The translations under genes and the position numbers were made by a program. This document shows positions 1 to 7,159 of a stretch of DNA of 7,162 nucleotides, in pieces. This stretch comes from Acholeplasmataceae bacterium (GTDB lineage: Bacteria; Bacillota_I; Bacilli_A; Acholeplasmatales; Acholeplasmataceae), in NCBI GenBank assembly GCA_030656435.1, contig JAUSOA010000284.1, positions 1-7,162 of the forward strand, written 5' to 3'. Under the pieces are notes generated by a model. The model worked only from the letters and a program-made list of their open reading frames with translations. It was not told where the DNA came from and ran no database searches. Each line of letters opens with the position of its first letter. Position 1 is the first letter of the stretch.

Positions 1-79
1 TCGCTTGATCAGTCACTTAGAAATACTTAAAATCCGCCATTTTCCACCAGGATGGATTTCAACTCCCCATACAAAAATA
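1..79. other. Unassigned sequence at window edge
   Basis: No recognisable gene. Frame 1 closes with a TAA at 28-30 and frame 2 stays open until a TAA at 95-97, inside the terminator stem. Either could be the last codons of a plus-strand gene entering from the left, or this could be the end of a non-coding RNA. The fragment is too short to decide. A weak inverted repeat (AAATCC near 31-36 with GGATTT near 54-59) is also present. Confidence 0.3.
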
Positions 80-115
80 CCACCTAGAGCTATCCTCTAA
101 GTGGTTTTCTTTTTA
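80..115 (+). terminator. Rho-independent terminator of an upstream unit
   Basis: A 10-bp stem pairs 80-89 with 95-104 with one C/A mismatch around the loop CTATC, and is followed by a T-rich run at 105-114 (TTTTCTTTTT). This is a good plus-strand intrinsic terminator. On the minus strand the same stem is followed by TATTTTTGT, so it may work in both directions. The gene it ends lies before the window and cannot be named. Confidence 0.75.
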
Positions 116-187
116 TACAGTGTTAATATTTGACCTTTACATTATTCCTTTATACTCAATGTTATAAAAAAGAGAAAACATAAACAA

Positions 188-211
188 AAAACGGCTTAAT
201 TAAGCCGTTTT
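188..211 (-). terminator. Terminator of ssrA (tmRNA)
   Basis: A perfect 24-nt palindrome, with CGGC/GCCG arms around TTAATTAA. Read on the minus strand it is followed by TTTTTTGTTT, a proper U tract, and it begins 14 bases after the tmRNA CCA end. On the plus strand the following run is only TTTT, so it acts mainly for ssrA. Confidence 0.85.
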
Positions 212-224
212 ATCTATAAAAAAT

Positions 225-564
225 TGGTGGAGATGAGGGGATTTGAACCCCTGTGCAAAACACTTTCTAAAGTACTTTCTACATGTTTATTCCATTTATG
301 AATTCATACTATAATCGAAATGAACAAATGACTATAATACTACCCTATAGAGTTCTTTTATTGATATAGGAATTTCAATAAGTATAACTTACTAATTTTG
401 GGCCGCATTAGAACCGTAAGTAAATTCAAATTTGGCTCGCACCTTTTCTTAGGCAGCGAATTGTAAAGATTGGTTTCCGGTTATTATAACCTCGGCTTTT
501 TTACATGAGCGACCATGACATGCTTATACTTTAGTCCATGCCGTGACGAATCCAGAACATCCCC
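225..564 (-). ncRNA. ssrA: Transfer-messenger RNA (tmRNA)
   Basis: tmRNA rescues ribosomes stalled on mRNAs lacking a stop codon: it enters charged with alanine, together with SmpB, and then serves as template for a degradation tag. The 340-nt gene starts with GGGGATG (558-564), which pairs over 7 bp with CATCTCC before A-CCA (225-227 is the encoded CCA). The T arm GGGGTTCAAATCCCC lies at 237-251. The 5' region has TTCTGGATTCG, the conserved tmRNA start motif. A 9-bp H2 helix forms between 526-534 and 267-275. The tag reading frame is at 449-478: after ATAACC the resume codon is GGA and the tag reads GNQSLQFAA then TAA. The mature tag would be A-GNQSLQFAA. It has its own promoter and terminator and runs divergently from the protein genes. 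The one-piece form (no permutation) is clear. The resume codon is inferred by analogy with ATAACT-GGC in Bacillus subtilis. Confidence 0.96.
449..478 (-). other. tmRNA proteolysis-tag reading frame
   Basis: Read on the minus strand, GGA AAC CAA TCT TTA CAA TTC GCT GCC TAA encodes GNQSLQFAA. The C-terminal AA needed for ClpXP-type recognition is present, but the usual LAA ending is FAA here. The preceding frame is open further upstream (…AEVIIT), so the start depends on accepting ATAACC as the SmpB-dependent resume context. Confidence 0.8.
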
Positions 565-573
565 AGCGCATAT

Positions 574-602
574 ATCTTACATCAAACAATAATTATTGTA
601 AA
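574..602 (-). promoter_or_regulatory. ssrA promoter (sigma-70/sigma-A type)
   Basis: On the minus strand there is a -35 box TTTACA (597-602), a 17-bp spacer and a -10 box TAAGAT (574-579). Mature tmRNA begins 9 bases after the -10 box. A short 5' leader that RNase P would remove is possible. The -35 box overlaps the palindrome at 586-599. Confidence 0.75.
586..599. promoter_or_regulatory. Palindrome, candidate operator
   Basis: ACAATAATTATTGT is a perfect 14-bp inverted repeat. It overlaps the -35 box and spacer of the ssrA promoter and lies about 35 bases before the -10 box of the divergent oxidoreductase promoter. It is too AT-rich and lacks a loop, so it is not a terminator. It could bind a dimeric repressor, and its ATAAT/ATTAT core resembles Fur-family boxes without the central base. 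In AT-rich DNA chance is a real alternative. Confidence 0.35.
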
Positions 603-632
603 GACTTTTCCTTATTTTAACATAAATAGAAG

Positions 633-641
633 TGGTATAAT
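633..641 (+). promoter_or_regulatory. Extended -10 promoter of oxidoreductase gene
   Basis: TGGTATAAT is a consensus TATAAT (636-641) with the TGN extension. No good -35 box stands 16-18 bp upstream (613-618 is TATTTT), which is common for extended -10 promoters. Transcription would start near 648 and give a leader of fewer than 20 bases, ending in the ribosome binding site AAGGTGA (654-660). Confidence 0.7.
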
Positions 642-664
642 AACATCAAAGAAAAGGTGATACT

Positions 665-1702
665 ATGAAAAAGATGATAGTTGCTATTATTGGTTACGGA
701 ATGTCTGGGAAATATTTCCATATACCTCCACTTTATACCCATCAAAACTATACAGTAAAATATGTGATGACCACAAATCAAAGTCGGATAGCTGAGTTGA
801 ATAAAGAGTTTAACCCCATTCAAATCATTTCTAATTATGAGACTGCACTTCTCGATCAAGAAGTCGATTTAATTGTTATTGCTACATCAAATGATGTACA
901 TTATAGCTATACCAAGCTTGCTTTAGAGCACTTCAAGCATGTGGTTGTTGAAAAGCCATTTGTAGAGACCTATAAAGATGCATTAGAACTATATCAGCTA
1001 GCCTCAAAAAATAAGCGAATTTTAAGAGTATTTCATAATAGAAGATATGACGGAGATATATTAACAATCAAAGAACTCATGAAAACTCATGATTTTGGTA
1101 ATCTGGTTATGTTTAAATCAAGATTCGATACCTATGACCCTATCGTTAACAATGCATGGCGAGATCAAAACACATTGATGGCAGGTGTATTCTACGATCT
1201 TGCTCCTCATTTGGTTCATCATGCAATTGAGCTTTTTGGATTACCAGAAAAAATTTCTTGTTCACTCTTTTTAGATCGAAAGGATGCACTCGTTGACGAT
1301 CACTTTGAAATGACTCTATTCTATAATCATTTCTCCTGTTTTTTAGGGGCAGATAAACTGAGTAGAAACCCAGGACCAAGATTTGAACTCGTTGGAACAA
1401 AGGCTAGCTATGCAAAATATGGCTTTGATCAACCGGATTGCGTTCATTTTAAAACAAATGAACACTATCAACAATCAGGATTGAAAAGCATATTATCATT
1501 AACTCCGAGTGATCATCATGATATTCCAATTCGTCTAGGGACTCATTATGAATTCTACGACAAACTTTTTAGAGATATTGAAATGGAAATATCCTTTGAT
1601 GAGGATAAAAATTACGCTTTAGATGTTATTTATATCATGGAACAAGCCTTAATATCCAATGCTCTAGAAAAAACAATACCAATCCTTAAAATTGAACGAT
1701 AA
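665..1702 (+). CDS. Gfo/Idh/MocA-family oxidoreductase
   Basis: A cytosolic NAD(P)-dependent sugar or polyol dehydrogenase of 345 residues, the usual family length. The N-terminal Rossmann fold has GYGMSG (10-15) for the dinucleotide. EKP (96-98) supplies the family catalytic lysine, K97. HNRRYDGD (124-131) is typical of the YvaA/YdgJ branch, whose Bacillus member IolW is an NADP-dependent scyllo-inositol dehydrogenase. D178 and H182 in YDLAPH match the catalytic Asp/His pair known from inositol dehydrogenase. The Asp that usually follows as HxxD is His185 here. The C-terminal half is the alpha/beta substrate domain. The start is set by AAGGTGA 4 bases upstream of ATG, and an extended -10 promoter precedes it. 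No inositol genes lie nearby, so the substrate is unknown. Family assignment is firm; scyllo-inositol is only one candidate. Confidence 0.92.
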   Translation: MKKMIVAIIGYGMSGKYFHIPPLYTHQNYTVKYVMTTNQSRIAELNKEFNPIQIISNYETALLDQEVDLIVIATSNDVHYSYTKLALEHFKHVVVEKPFVETYKDALELYQLASKNKRILRVFHNRRYDGDILTIKELMKTHDFGNLVMFKSRFDTYDPIVNNAWRDQNTLMAGVFYDLAPHLVHHAIELFGLPEKISCSLFLDRKDALVDDHFEMTLFYNHFSCFLGADKLSRNPGPRFELVGTKASYAKYGFDQPDCVHFKTNEHYQQSGLKSILSLTPSDHHDIPIRLGTHYEFYDKLFRDIEMEISFDEDKNYALDVIYIMEQALISNALEKTIPILKIER

Positions 1703-1738
1703 GTTACACATAGGCAGTATCTAAATACATAATAAAAG

Positions 1739-1747
1739 TGCTATAAT
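1739..1747 (+). promoter_or_regulatory. Extended -10 promoter of HAD–ABC operon
   Basis: TGCTATAAT combines TG at 1739-1740 with a consensus TATAAT at 1742-1747. It sits in the 69-bp gap after the oxidoreductase stop, and no clear -35 box is seen. The surroundings (AGTGCTATAATAA) closely match the promoter before the oxidoreductase (AGTGGTATAATAA). No terminator separates the two genes, so read-through from the first promoter is also possible. Confidence 0.65.
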
Positions 1748-1771
1748 AATAAAAACATAAGGGGGTCCACT

Positions 1772-2431
1772 ATGATTAAAGGCATCATATTTGATATGGA
1801 CGGAACAATACTCAATACACTTGAAGATATCAAAATCAGCGTCAATCATGCACTAAAAATAAAAAATCTTCCTGAAAAGACTGATGAGGATATTAGATTC
1901 GCTGTTGGAAATGGAGCATTTAAACTGATTGAGCGAGTCACTCCAAAATCTTATACATTAGATGAGATTAAGGAAGTATTTCAAATCTATCAAGCACACT
2001 ACGATCAAAATAGCTCAAACCACACAGGACCCTATCCGGGAATTCTAGAATTATTAAAAGCCTTAAAGAAACAAAAAATTAAGCTTGCGGTATGCTCAAA
2101 CAAATTTGAGCATATTGTCGAGGAATTAAATGTCAAGATGTTTTTAAATCTATTTGATGCATCTGTTGGCGAGGTTAAAGGGATTCCTATAAAACCTGCA
2201 CCAGATATGGTTTATAAGGCACTAGATATCCTTGGTTTAACTAAAGAAGAGGTTTTATATGTTGGTGATTCAGAAGTGGATATGGATACTGCATCCAACG
2301 CACTTGTCAAAAGTGTTGGTGTAACTTGGGGTTATCGAAAAGAATCACTTTTAAGAGAGCATAACGCAGATTATATTATTCATCACCCAAATCAATTATT
2401 AGAAATAATCAAAGGGGAAAACAAGGCATGA
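1772..2431 (+). CDS. HAD-superfamily phosphatase, phosphoglycolate phosphatase-like
   Basis: A cytosolic Mg-dependent phosphatase of 219 residues, a typical length for the Gph/PpaX group. All four HAD motifs are present: DMDGT (8-12, nucleophile D8, acid/base D10), CSNK (108-111, S109), KP (141-142, K141) and VGDSEVD (164-170, D166 and D170). A helical cap domain lies at about 15-85 between motifs I and II, as in subclass C1. The strong site AAGGGGG (1759-1765) lies 6 bases before the ATG. Its stop overlaps the start of the first ABC gene (ATGA, 4 bp), so translation is probably coupled. Phosphoglycolate, pyrophosphate or a sugar phosphate are possible substrates and the sequence does not separate them. 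No pathway partner is visible in the window. Confidence 0.9.
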   Translation: MIKGIIFDMDGTILNTLEDIKISVNHALKIKNLPEKTDEDIRFAVGNGAFKLIERVTPKSYTLDEIKEVFQIYQAHYDQNSSNHTGPYPGILELLKALKKQKIKLAVCSNKFEHIVEELNVKMFLNLFDASVGEVKGIPIKPAPDMVYKALDILGLTKEEVLYVGDSEVDMDTASNALVKSVGVTWGYRKESLLREHNADYIIHHPNQLLEIIKGENKA

Positions 2432-4698
2432 GCATGATTAAATTAGAAAATGTATCGAAATATTATAAGAGTGAAGAAACCGTATCGGTAGGGATGAAAA
2501 AGGTTAACCTTGAATTTGATCTCGGTGAATTTGTTGCTGTTACTGGTGAATCTGGTTCAGGTAAATCCACCCTACTCAATGTGATTAGTGGACTTGATGG
2601 CTATGAAGATGGTGAGCTTTACTTATTTGGTGAGGAGACCTCGCATTATACAATTTCAGACTGGGAAAAATATCGCGGAACCAATATTGGTTTCGTATTT
2701 CAAAACTATAATATCATTGATTCATTTACAGTACTTCAAAATGTACTCCTAGCACTTGAGGTTCAAGGCTATGATCCAAAAACTAGAAAACAAAGAGCAT
2801 TAGACTTAATCGATAAGGTTGGCTTGACAAGCCATAAAAATCATAAAGCTTCAAAATTATCAGGTGGACAAAAACAAAGAACAGTCATTGCTAGAGCACT
2901 TGCTAAAGACTGTCCTATTATTGTTGCTGACGAACCAACAGGTAACCTAGATTCTCAATCAGGAGCTCAGGTCTTAAAGGTATTACATGATATTTCAAAG
3001 GACAAATTAATCATTGTTGTTACGCACGATTATGATCAAATCAAGGAATTTGCAACACGTAAGATTAAGATGCACGATGGTGAAGTCGTTGAAGATAAGA
3101 AATATAAGAAAATAGAAAATGTAAAGGAATACGTTGCGCCTGTTCCTCAAAAAATGAGTATTGCAACTTTGATTCGCTTTACCTTAAGATCTTTATTTTC
3201 CACGCCTAAAAGATTAGTATTTTTAACACTCATGCAGATGATTGTAATGGTTGCATTTACGCTTTCTTATTCATGGCGCGAAGGTCAAATCAGAGACATC
3301 AATGTTCAACAATCCAGTCGTTTCCCAAACGTTCCAGAAACTAGACTTTTAGTTGAGAGAAGAGATGGAGTCGATTTTGATGCTGACGATATCGAATACT
3401 TCGAAAATATTCGCTTTGTAACAAGAGTTTATGAGCATGGATTATCATTTTATAATAGTCTTCGCCTATTTATTTTTACAAATGATAGCATCTATAATAC
3501 GGGAACTGAAATCTATTATAATTCATGGAGTTTTGCTACAGGTACAGATGCAGCAGCGACACTATCAAGTCTTGATATTGATGGTACACTTCCTGTTGCT
3601 GCAAATGAAATTGTAGTAGGGGATAGCTGGATAAACTATAAAATTGGCGATGAAGTCTACATAGGAACTTCATCAAGATATACAAATCCTAATGTCAATG
3701 AAGATTTTGTGGGCAAATTTAAAATTACAGGAATCGATAAGTCGAAAAAGCATATTATCTATTTTTCAGATGCTTTTCTAGAAAATCCCAATCTTGAACG
3801 ATACACAATCAATGGCCAAGCGAAACAAGAATTAATAGAACAAGTTTATTGGGGTGTAACATTTCCCTATGATAGTCAAGAGTTTTACCTAAATAAAGAA
3901 ATAACCAATCAAATTGGAATCTCTATTTTATTTAATTCTCAAGCATCTGGAACTGCAGAATTGCTTGAGATTAAGGATATAGCATTTACAAGACATTTTT
4001 ATAATCCGAATACCTATCAAGGCTTTCCACTGACGATTACTGTTCCTAACGTCAGCATCTATAAAATAGGAACTGACACATCATTTTATGCAGCGATGTC
4101 AAGTGACTTAGAAACCTATTTAGTCAACTATGTTTTAAATCATTTCGAGCACTTTTATAAGGTAGAAAATAGAAGGGTTTTATCATTATCTGTTAAGGGA
4201 ATTAATGATGGAAATAAAACAATAAATGCAGTAGATCAAAATACCTACCGTATCATTTATCCTGCAAATATCCCAAATCCAGGTGCAGGTATTCTATCCT
4301 TTGTTTTAGGGTTGTTTACAGGAATTTTCATCATCTTATTTGGACTCCTTCTCTATTCAATCGTGCATGCAGTATCTAAAAATATTATGAAATCAAGGAA
4401 AAAGGATTTTGCAATCTTCAGGTCGATTGGAACCAATAGGGTAACACTCGCTCGACTTGTCGTTCTCGAGCAGGTTTTCATCGCTGGAATGAGTGCTTTA
4501 TTAATGTTTGCTGTACTCTTTGTTTTAAGCAATTATGTAGCAAGCATTTACTCCATTATTCAGTATATGGAAATCATCGATTATATCGTATTAATTATTA
4601 TATTCCTACTCTTCGGTGCATGGCTAGGCTTAAGATTTAATAAGAAGATATTCAGACAATCCGTTATTGAGTCGATTGTCTCAAGTAGGGAGGAATAA
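2428..4698 (+). CDS. ABC transporter ATPase–permease fusion, MacB/FtsX type (ABC-1)
   Basis: A membrane protein of 756 residues. The N-terminal ATPase (about 1-225) has Walker A GESGSGKS (40-47), Q-loop Q92, signature LSGGQ (144-148), Walker B IIVADE (164-169), D-loop NLD (173-175) and switch H200, so it should hydrolyse ATP. A first helix (about 262-280) is followed by an outside domain of about 330 residues (285-615). Three more helices follow (about 620-645, 680-704, 714-736), with the FtsX signature KKDFAIFRSIGTNRVTLARL (658-677) between helices 2 and 3. This is the MacB topology of mechanotransmission transporters, which do work outside the membrane rather than moving substrate through a pore. 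Start: ATG 2428 has AAAGGGG 10 bases upstream; ATG 2434 (residue 3) is possible, with AAGG 7 bases upstream. It pairs with the next gene. The substrate is unknown; antimicrobial peptide, lipid or lipoprotein export are options. Confidence 0.93.
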   Translation: MSMIKLENVSKYYKSEETVSVGMKKVNLEFDLGEFVAVTGESGSGKSTLLNVISGLDGYEDGELYLFGEETSHYTISDWEKYRGTNIGFVFQNYNIIDSFTVLQNVLLALEVQGYDPKTRKQRALDLIDKVGLTSHKNHKASKLSGGQKQRTVIARALAKDCPIIVADEPTGNLDSQSGAQVLKVLHDISKDKLIIVVTHDYDQIKEFATRKIKMHDGEVVEDKKYKKIENVKEYVAPVPQKMSIATLIRFTLRSLFSTPKRLVFLTLMQMIVMVAFTLSYSWREGQIRDINVQQSSRFPNVPETRLLVERRDGVDFDADDIEYFENIRFVTRVYEHGLSFYNSLRLFIFTNDSIYNTGTEIYYNSWSFATGTDAAATLSSLDIDGTLPVAANEIVVGDSWINYKIGDEVYIGTSSRYTNPNVNEDFVGKFKITGIDKSKKHIIYFSDAFLENPNLERYTINGQAKQELIEQVYWGVTFPYDSQEFYLNKEITNQIGISILFNSQASGTAELLEIKDIAFTRHFYNPNTYQGFPLTITVPNVSIYKIGTDTSFYAAMSSDLETYLVNYVLNHFEHFYKVENRRVLSLSVKGINDGNKTINAVDQNTYRIIYPANIPNPGAGILSFVLGLFTGIFIILFGLLLYSIVHAVSKNIMKSRKKDFAIFRSIGTNRVTLARLVVLEQVFIAGMSALLMFAVLFVLSNYVASIYSIIQYMEIIDYIVLIIIFLLFGAWLGLRFNKKIFRQSVIESIVSSREE

Positions 4699-4700
4699 TC

Positions 4701-7109
4701 ATGATTAAAGTCAAAGGATTAAATAAGTATTTCTTCAGAGGGAAGCGTAACGAAATCCATGTTTTAAATGACATGACACTTGATTTTCCTGATAAAGGCT
4801 TAGTTGTACTCCTTGGTGCCTCAGGGTCCGGGAAAACGACTCTTTTAAACGTTATAGGTGGACTAGACAGTGTGCAACAAGGCTCGATTGAATTCGATAA
4901 TCATGTAATCAACAGATATCAGTCATCAACTTGGGATAAGATTCGAAATGAGTCGATTGGCTACATTTTCCAAAACTATAATTTATTACCTCAATTGAGT
5001 GTTTATGACAATATCGCACTCGTATTAAAGATGATCGGAATCAATGATCCAGCAATCGTAGAAAATAGAGTGAACTATATTTTAAATGCTGTCAATATGT
5101 ATCCATATAGAAAGAAAAAGTCAACTCAACTTTCTGGAGGACAGCAACAAAGAGTCGCGATAGCAAGAGCATTAGTCAAAAATCCTAGAGTCATCATCGC
5201 TGATGAACCTACAGGTAATCTAGACTCTAAGAATACCTTAGATATTATGAATATCATTAAAGAGATTTCTAAGGAAAAGCTTGTCGTCCTAGTGACTCAT
5301 GAAAGAGATATTGCAAGTATTTATGGCGATAGAATTATTGAACTCAAGGATGGAAAGGTCATTAATGACTATCTAAATGAATCCAATCATGAGCATACAG
5401 TTACTGACGAAAATGTTATTTATTTAAAGGATTTAGCAAATCTAAGTACTGTTTTTGATGACCATGTCAGTGTGTCATTATATAATGATTCCAAACAAAC
5501 AGTAGAGCCTGTAAAAATTAGATTAATCGTTAAAAATAGAACGCTTTATTTAGATGTTGATTCTTCCATTCAAAAGGTTAAGCTTTTAGATCAATCCTCA
5601 AACCTTGTTATAAAAGATGAACATTATGTCAAGAAGAATAAAGAAGAATTGTTAGAAACTTCGTTCAAGTCAGAAGCACTTGACAATAAAGATGTTCAAA
5701 GACAGTTCAAGACGATAGTTTCAATTAAACAAGTCGTCATGCTCGCGATTCAAAAGATTATATACTCCTCTCGAAAAGGGAAGTTAATGCTATTTGCTTT
5801 TATACTATCAGGAGCAGTGATTGGTGTAGTTGTTGCGATGGCAGCTGCTACCATCATTCCAGACTATTCCTATTTAAACTATGAAGCCGATTATATTCGT
5901 GTTCAAGATACAAATTACACAAATAAGACGAGCTATCCAAAAATGTTAAGCTATGGTGCTGATGATTCGAATTATTATGTCAACACACTTGGAGAAATTG
6001 TCATCGAGATATTAGACCCATTAAATGAAAATGAAGCCATGCTCAATTTTGGAGGAAGACTGGATCTTATTGATCATGCCAGTAGAAATCGCCTTATTAA
6101 AGGTAGAATGGCTGTTGCAGATGATGAAATCATGATTACCTCAAGACTTGCTGATGAAATTGTCGATACCAAAGGACCAGAATATGGAATTTGGAGCTAT
6201 AGTCATCTATTACTAGAGCAGTTTTCAGTCAATGGTAGGGTAGTTAAGGTAACAGGAGTACTAAAGAGTGATATTAAGCTAATCTATGCAAGTCGAGCAT
6301 TCACAAACTTACATAAAATGGGTATGGTCAATCATGATGGACAGGGAGTTTACTATACAAATACCTTATACCTAGGAAGTAATACAATTACTCACGGTAC
6401 ATTACCTACTGGAAATCAAGTTGTTATATCTTCAGCATATCATCAATTCCTATATGGTGGGGCACCTGATAATGCTTGGCCAAAAACAATTCATGATGGC
6501 ATTGTTGTAAGTGGTGTATTTACCGATACTAATTATATATTTATTACAAGTGATTCGATCGTGGAGCGTACAAGATTCAATTCTTCATTTAATTACTATG
6601 TACTTGCAAGTAATCAAGAAGAAGTGATTCAAAAGATGACTGATGATAATCTAACTGCAATTTCTGAAAGAATATATTTAAAAAATGTATTCAATCAACA
6701 AATGGTTGCAACTCGAGTTTCAACATCGATTGTGACATTGTTTGTCATCGGATTTACCTTAATTGGATTCTATTTCATTATGCATTCTTCAATGGTTTCA
6801 AGAATTTATGAAATTTCGGTTTACCGAGCACTCGGTATGAAAAAAAGCGAGATATTCTTATCATTTTTGGTGGAAATATTGATTTTATCAACAATTTCAT
6901 CAGCAATTGGCTTTATTTTATCCTCAGTGGCCATGTTCCAAGCTTCTCAATCGTTTATTGGAACATTTAGATTGTTTATCGTCAATCCATTAACGATTTT
7001 TGTAGGGGTACTCATTGTCTATGGAGTCAATGTTTTAGGTGGTATGTATCCAATCTTCTTACTGCTTAGAAAAACTCCAGCACAAATCCTTTCACAATAC
7101 GATATTTAA
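4701..7109 (+). CDS. ABC transporter ATPase–permease fusion, MacB/FtsX type (ABC-2)
   Basis: Partner of the preceding protein, 802 residues. The ATPase (about 1-225) has Walker A GASGSGKT (39-46), Q91, LSGGQ (144-148), VIIADE (164-169), NLD (173-175) and H200, in near-perfect register with ABC-1, pointing to an old duplication. Unlike ABC-1, about 115 residues (230-345) lie between ATPase and first helix; the stretch 238-308 alternates hydrophobic residues like a small beta domain and ends in a Lys/Glu-rich linker. Helices are at about 361-384, 673-695, 717-742 and 758-786, with an outside domain of about 285 residues and the FtsX motif SRIYEISVYRALGMKKSEIF (700-719). AGGGAGGA (4687-4694), inside the end of ABC-1, sets the start; the gap is 2 bp. 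A terminator follows. The pair probably works as a heterodimer with two intact ATP sites. Substrate unknown. Confidence 0.93.
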   Translation: MIKVKGLNKYFFRGKRNEIHVLNDMTLDFPDKGLVVLLGASGSGKTTLLNVIGGLDSVQQGSIEFDNHVINRYQSSTWDKIRNESIGYIFQNYNLLPQLSVYDNIALVLKMIGINDPAIVENRVNYILNAVNMYPYRKKKSTQLSGGQQQRVAIARALVKNPRVIIADEPTGNLDSKNTLDIMNIIKEISKEKLVVLVTHERDIASIYGDRIIELKDGKVINDYLNESNHEHTVTDENVIYLKDLANLSTVFDDHVSVSLYNDSKQTVEPVKIRLIVKNRTLYLDVDSSIQKVKLLDQSSNLVIKDEHYVKKNKEELLETSFKSEALDNKDVQRQFKTIVSIKQVVMLAIQKIIYSSRKGKLMLFAFILSGAVIGVVVAMAAATIIPDYSYLNYEADYIRVQDTNYTNKTSYPKMLSYGADDSNYYVNTLGEIVIEILDPLNENEAMLNFGGRLDLIDHASRNRLIKGRMAVADDEIMITSRLADEIVDTKGPEYGIWSYSHLLLEQFSVNGRVVKVTGVLKSDIKLIYASRAFTNLHKMGMVNHDGQGVYYTNTLYLGSNTITHGTLPTGNQVVISSAYHQFLYGGAPDNAWPKTIHDGIVVSGVFTDTNYIFITSDSIVERTRFNSSFNYYVLASNQEEVIQKMTDDNLTAISERIYLKNVFNQQMVATRVSTSIVTLFVIGFTLIGFYFIMHSSMVSRIYEISVYRALGMKKSEIFLSFLVEILILSTISSAIGFILSSVAMFQASQSFIGTFRLFIVNPLTIFVGVLIVYGVNVLGGMYPIFLLLRKTPAQILSQYDI

Positions 7110-7114
7110 TAAAT

Positions 7115-7137
7115 AAAAAGCCAACTTGGCTTTTTTT
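7115..7137 (+). terminator. Rho-independent terminator of HAD–ABC operon
   Basis: AAAAAGCC and GGCTTTTT pair around the loop AACTT, followed by a seven-T run (7131-7137). The hairpin starts 6 bases after the ABC-2 stop. The GC core is only 3 bp, but the spacing and U tract are good. Confidence 0.85.
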
Positions 7138-7159
7138 GTTACATCCATTTTGTTACATC
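7134..7159. repeat. 12-bp direct repeat, two copies
   Basis: TTTTGTTACATC occurs at 7134-7145 and again at 7148-7159, separated by CA, a 14-base period. The first copy shares its T run with the terminator. The window ends 3 bases later, so it cannot be seen whether more copies follow. Confidence 0.7.

Noticed and set aside
1..97. Partial gene in frame 2 ending at TAA 95-97
   Set aside because: The frame runs through the stem of the terminator and the short peptide shows no recognisable family; frame 1 ending at 28-30 is equally possible.
130..156. Possible plus-strand promoter TTGACC–15 bp–TATACT
   Set aside because: The spacer is short and no plus-strand gene follows before the ssrA terminator; it would read antisense into tmRNA. 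Chance match in AT-rich DNA is likelier.
225..251. Possible tRNA suggested by the T arm and CCA end on the minus strand
   Set aside because: There is no anticodon arm. The matching acceptor strand is over 300 bases away at 558-564, with a tag frame and H2 helix between, which is tmRNA architecture.
617..859. Minus-strand open frame of 80 codons
   Set aside because: It lies antisense to the start of the oxidoreductase and its promoter, has no ribosome binding site, and reads like a composition artefact.
1146..1400. Minus-strand open frame of 84 codons inside the oxidoreductase
   Set aside because: Fully antisense to a well-supported family gene, with no family resemblance.
2428..2450. TGA read as tryptophan (mycoplasma code)
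   Set aside because: Under code 4 the HAD protein would gain only a few residues, so this site alone does not decide, but none of the four genes has an internal TGA and all tryptophans are TGG.
3431..3616. Plus-strand open frame of 61 codons inside ABC-1
   Set aside because: An out-of-frame shadow of the transporter gene; the in-frame protein is continuous through it.
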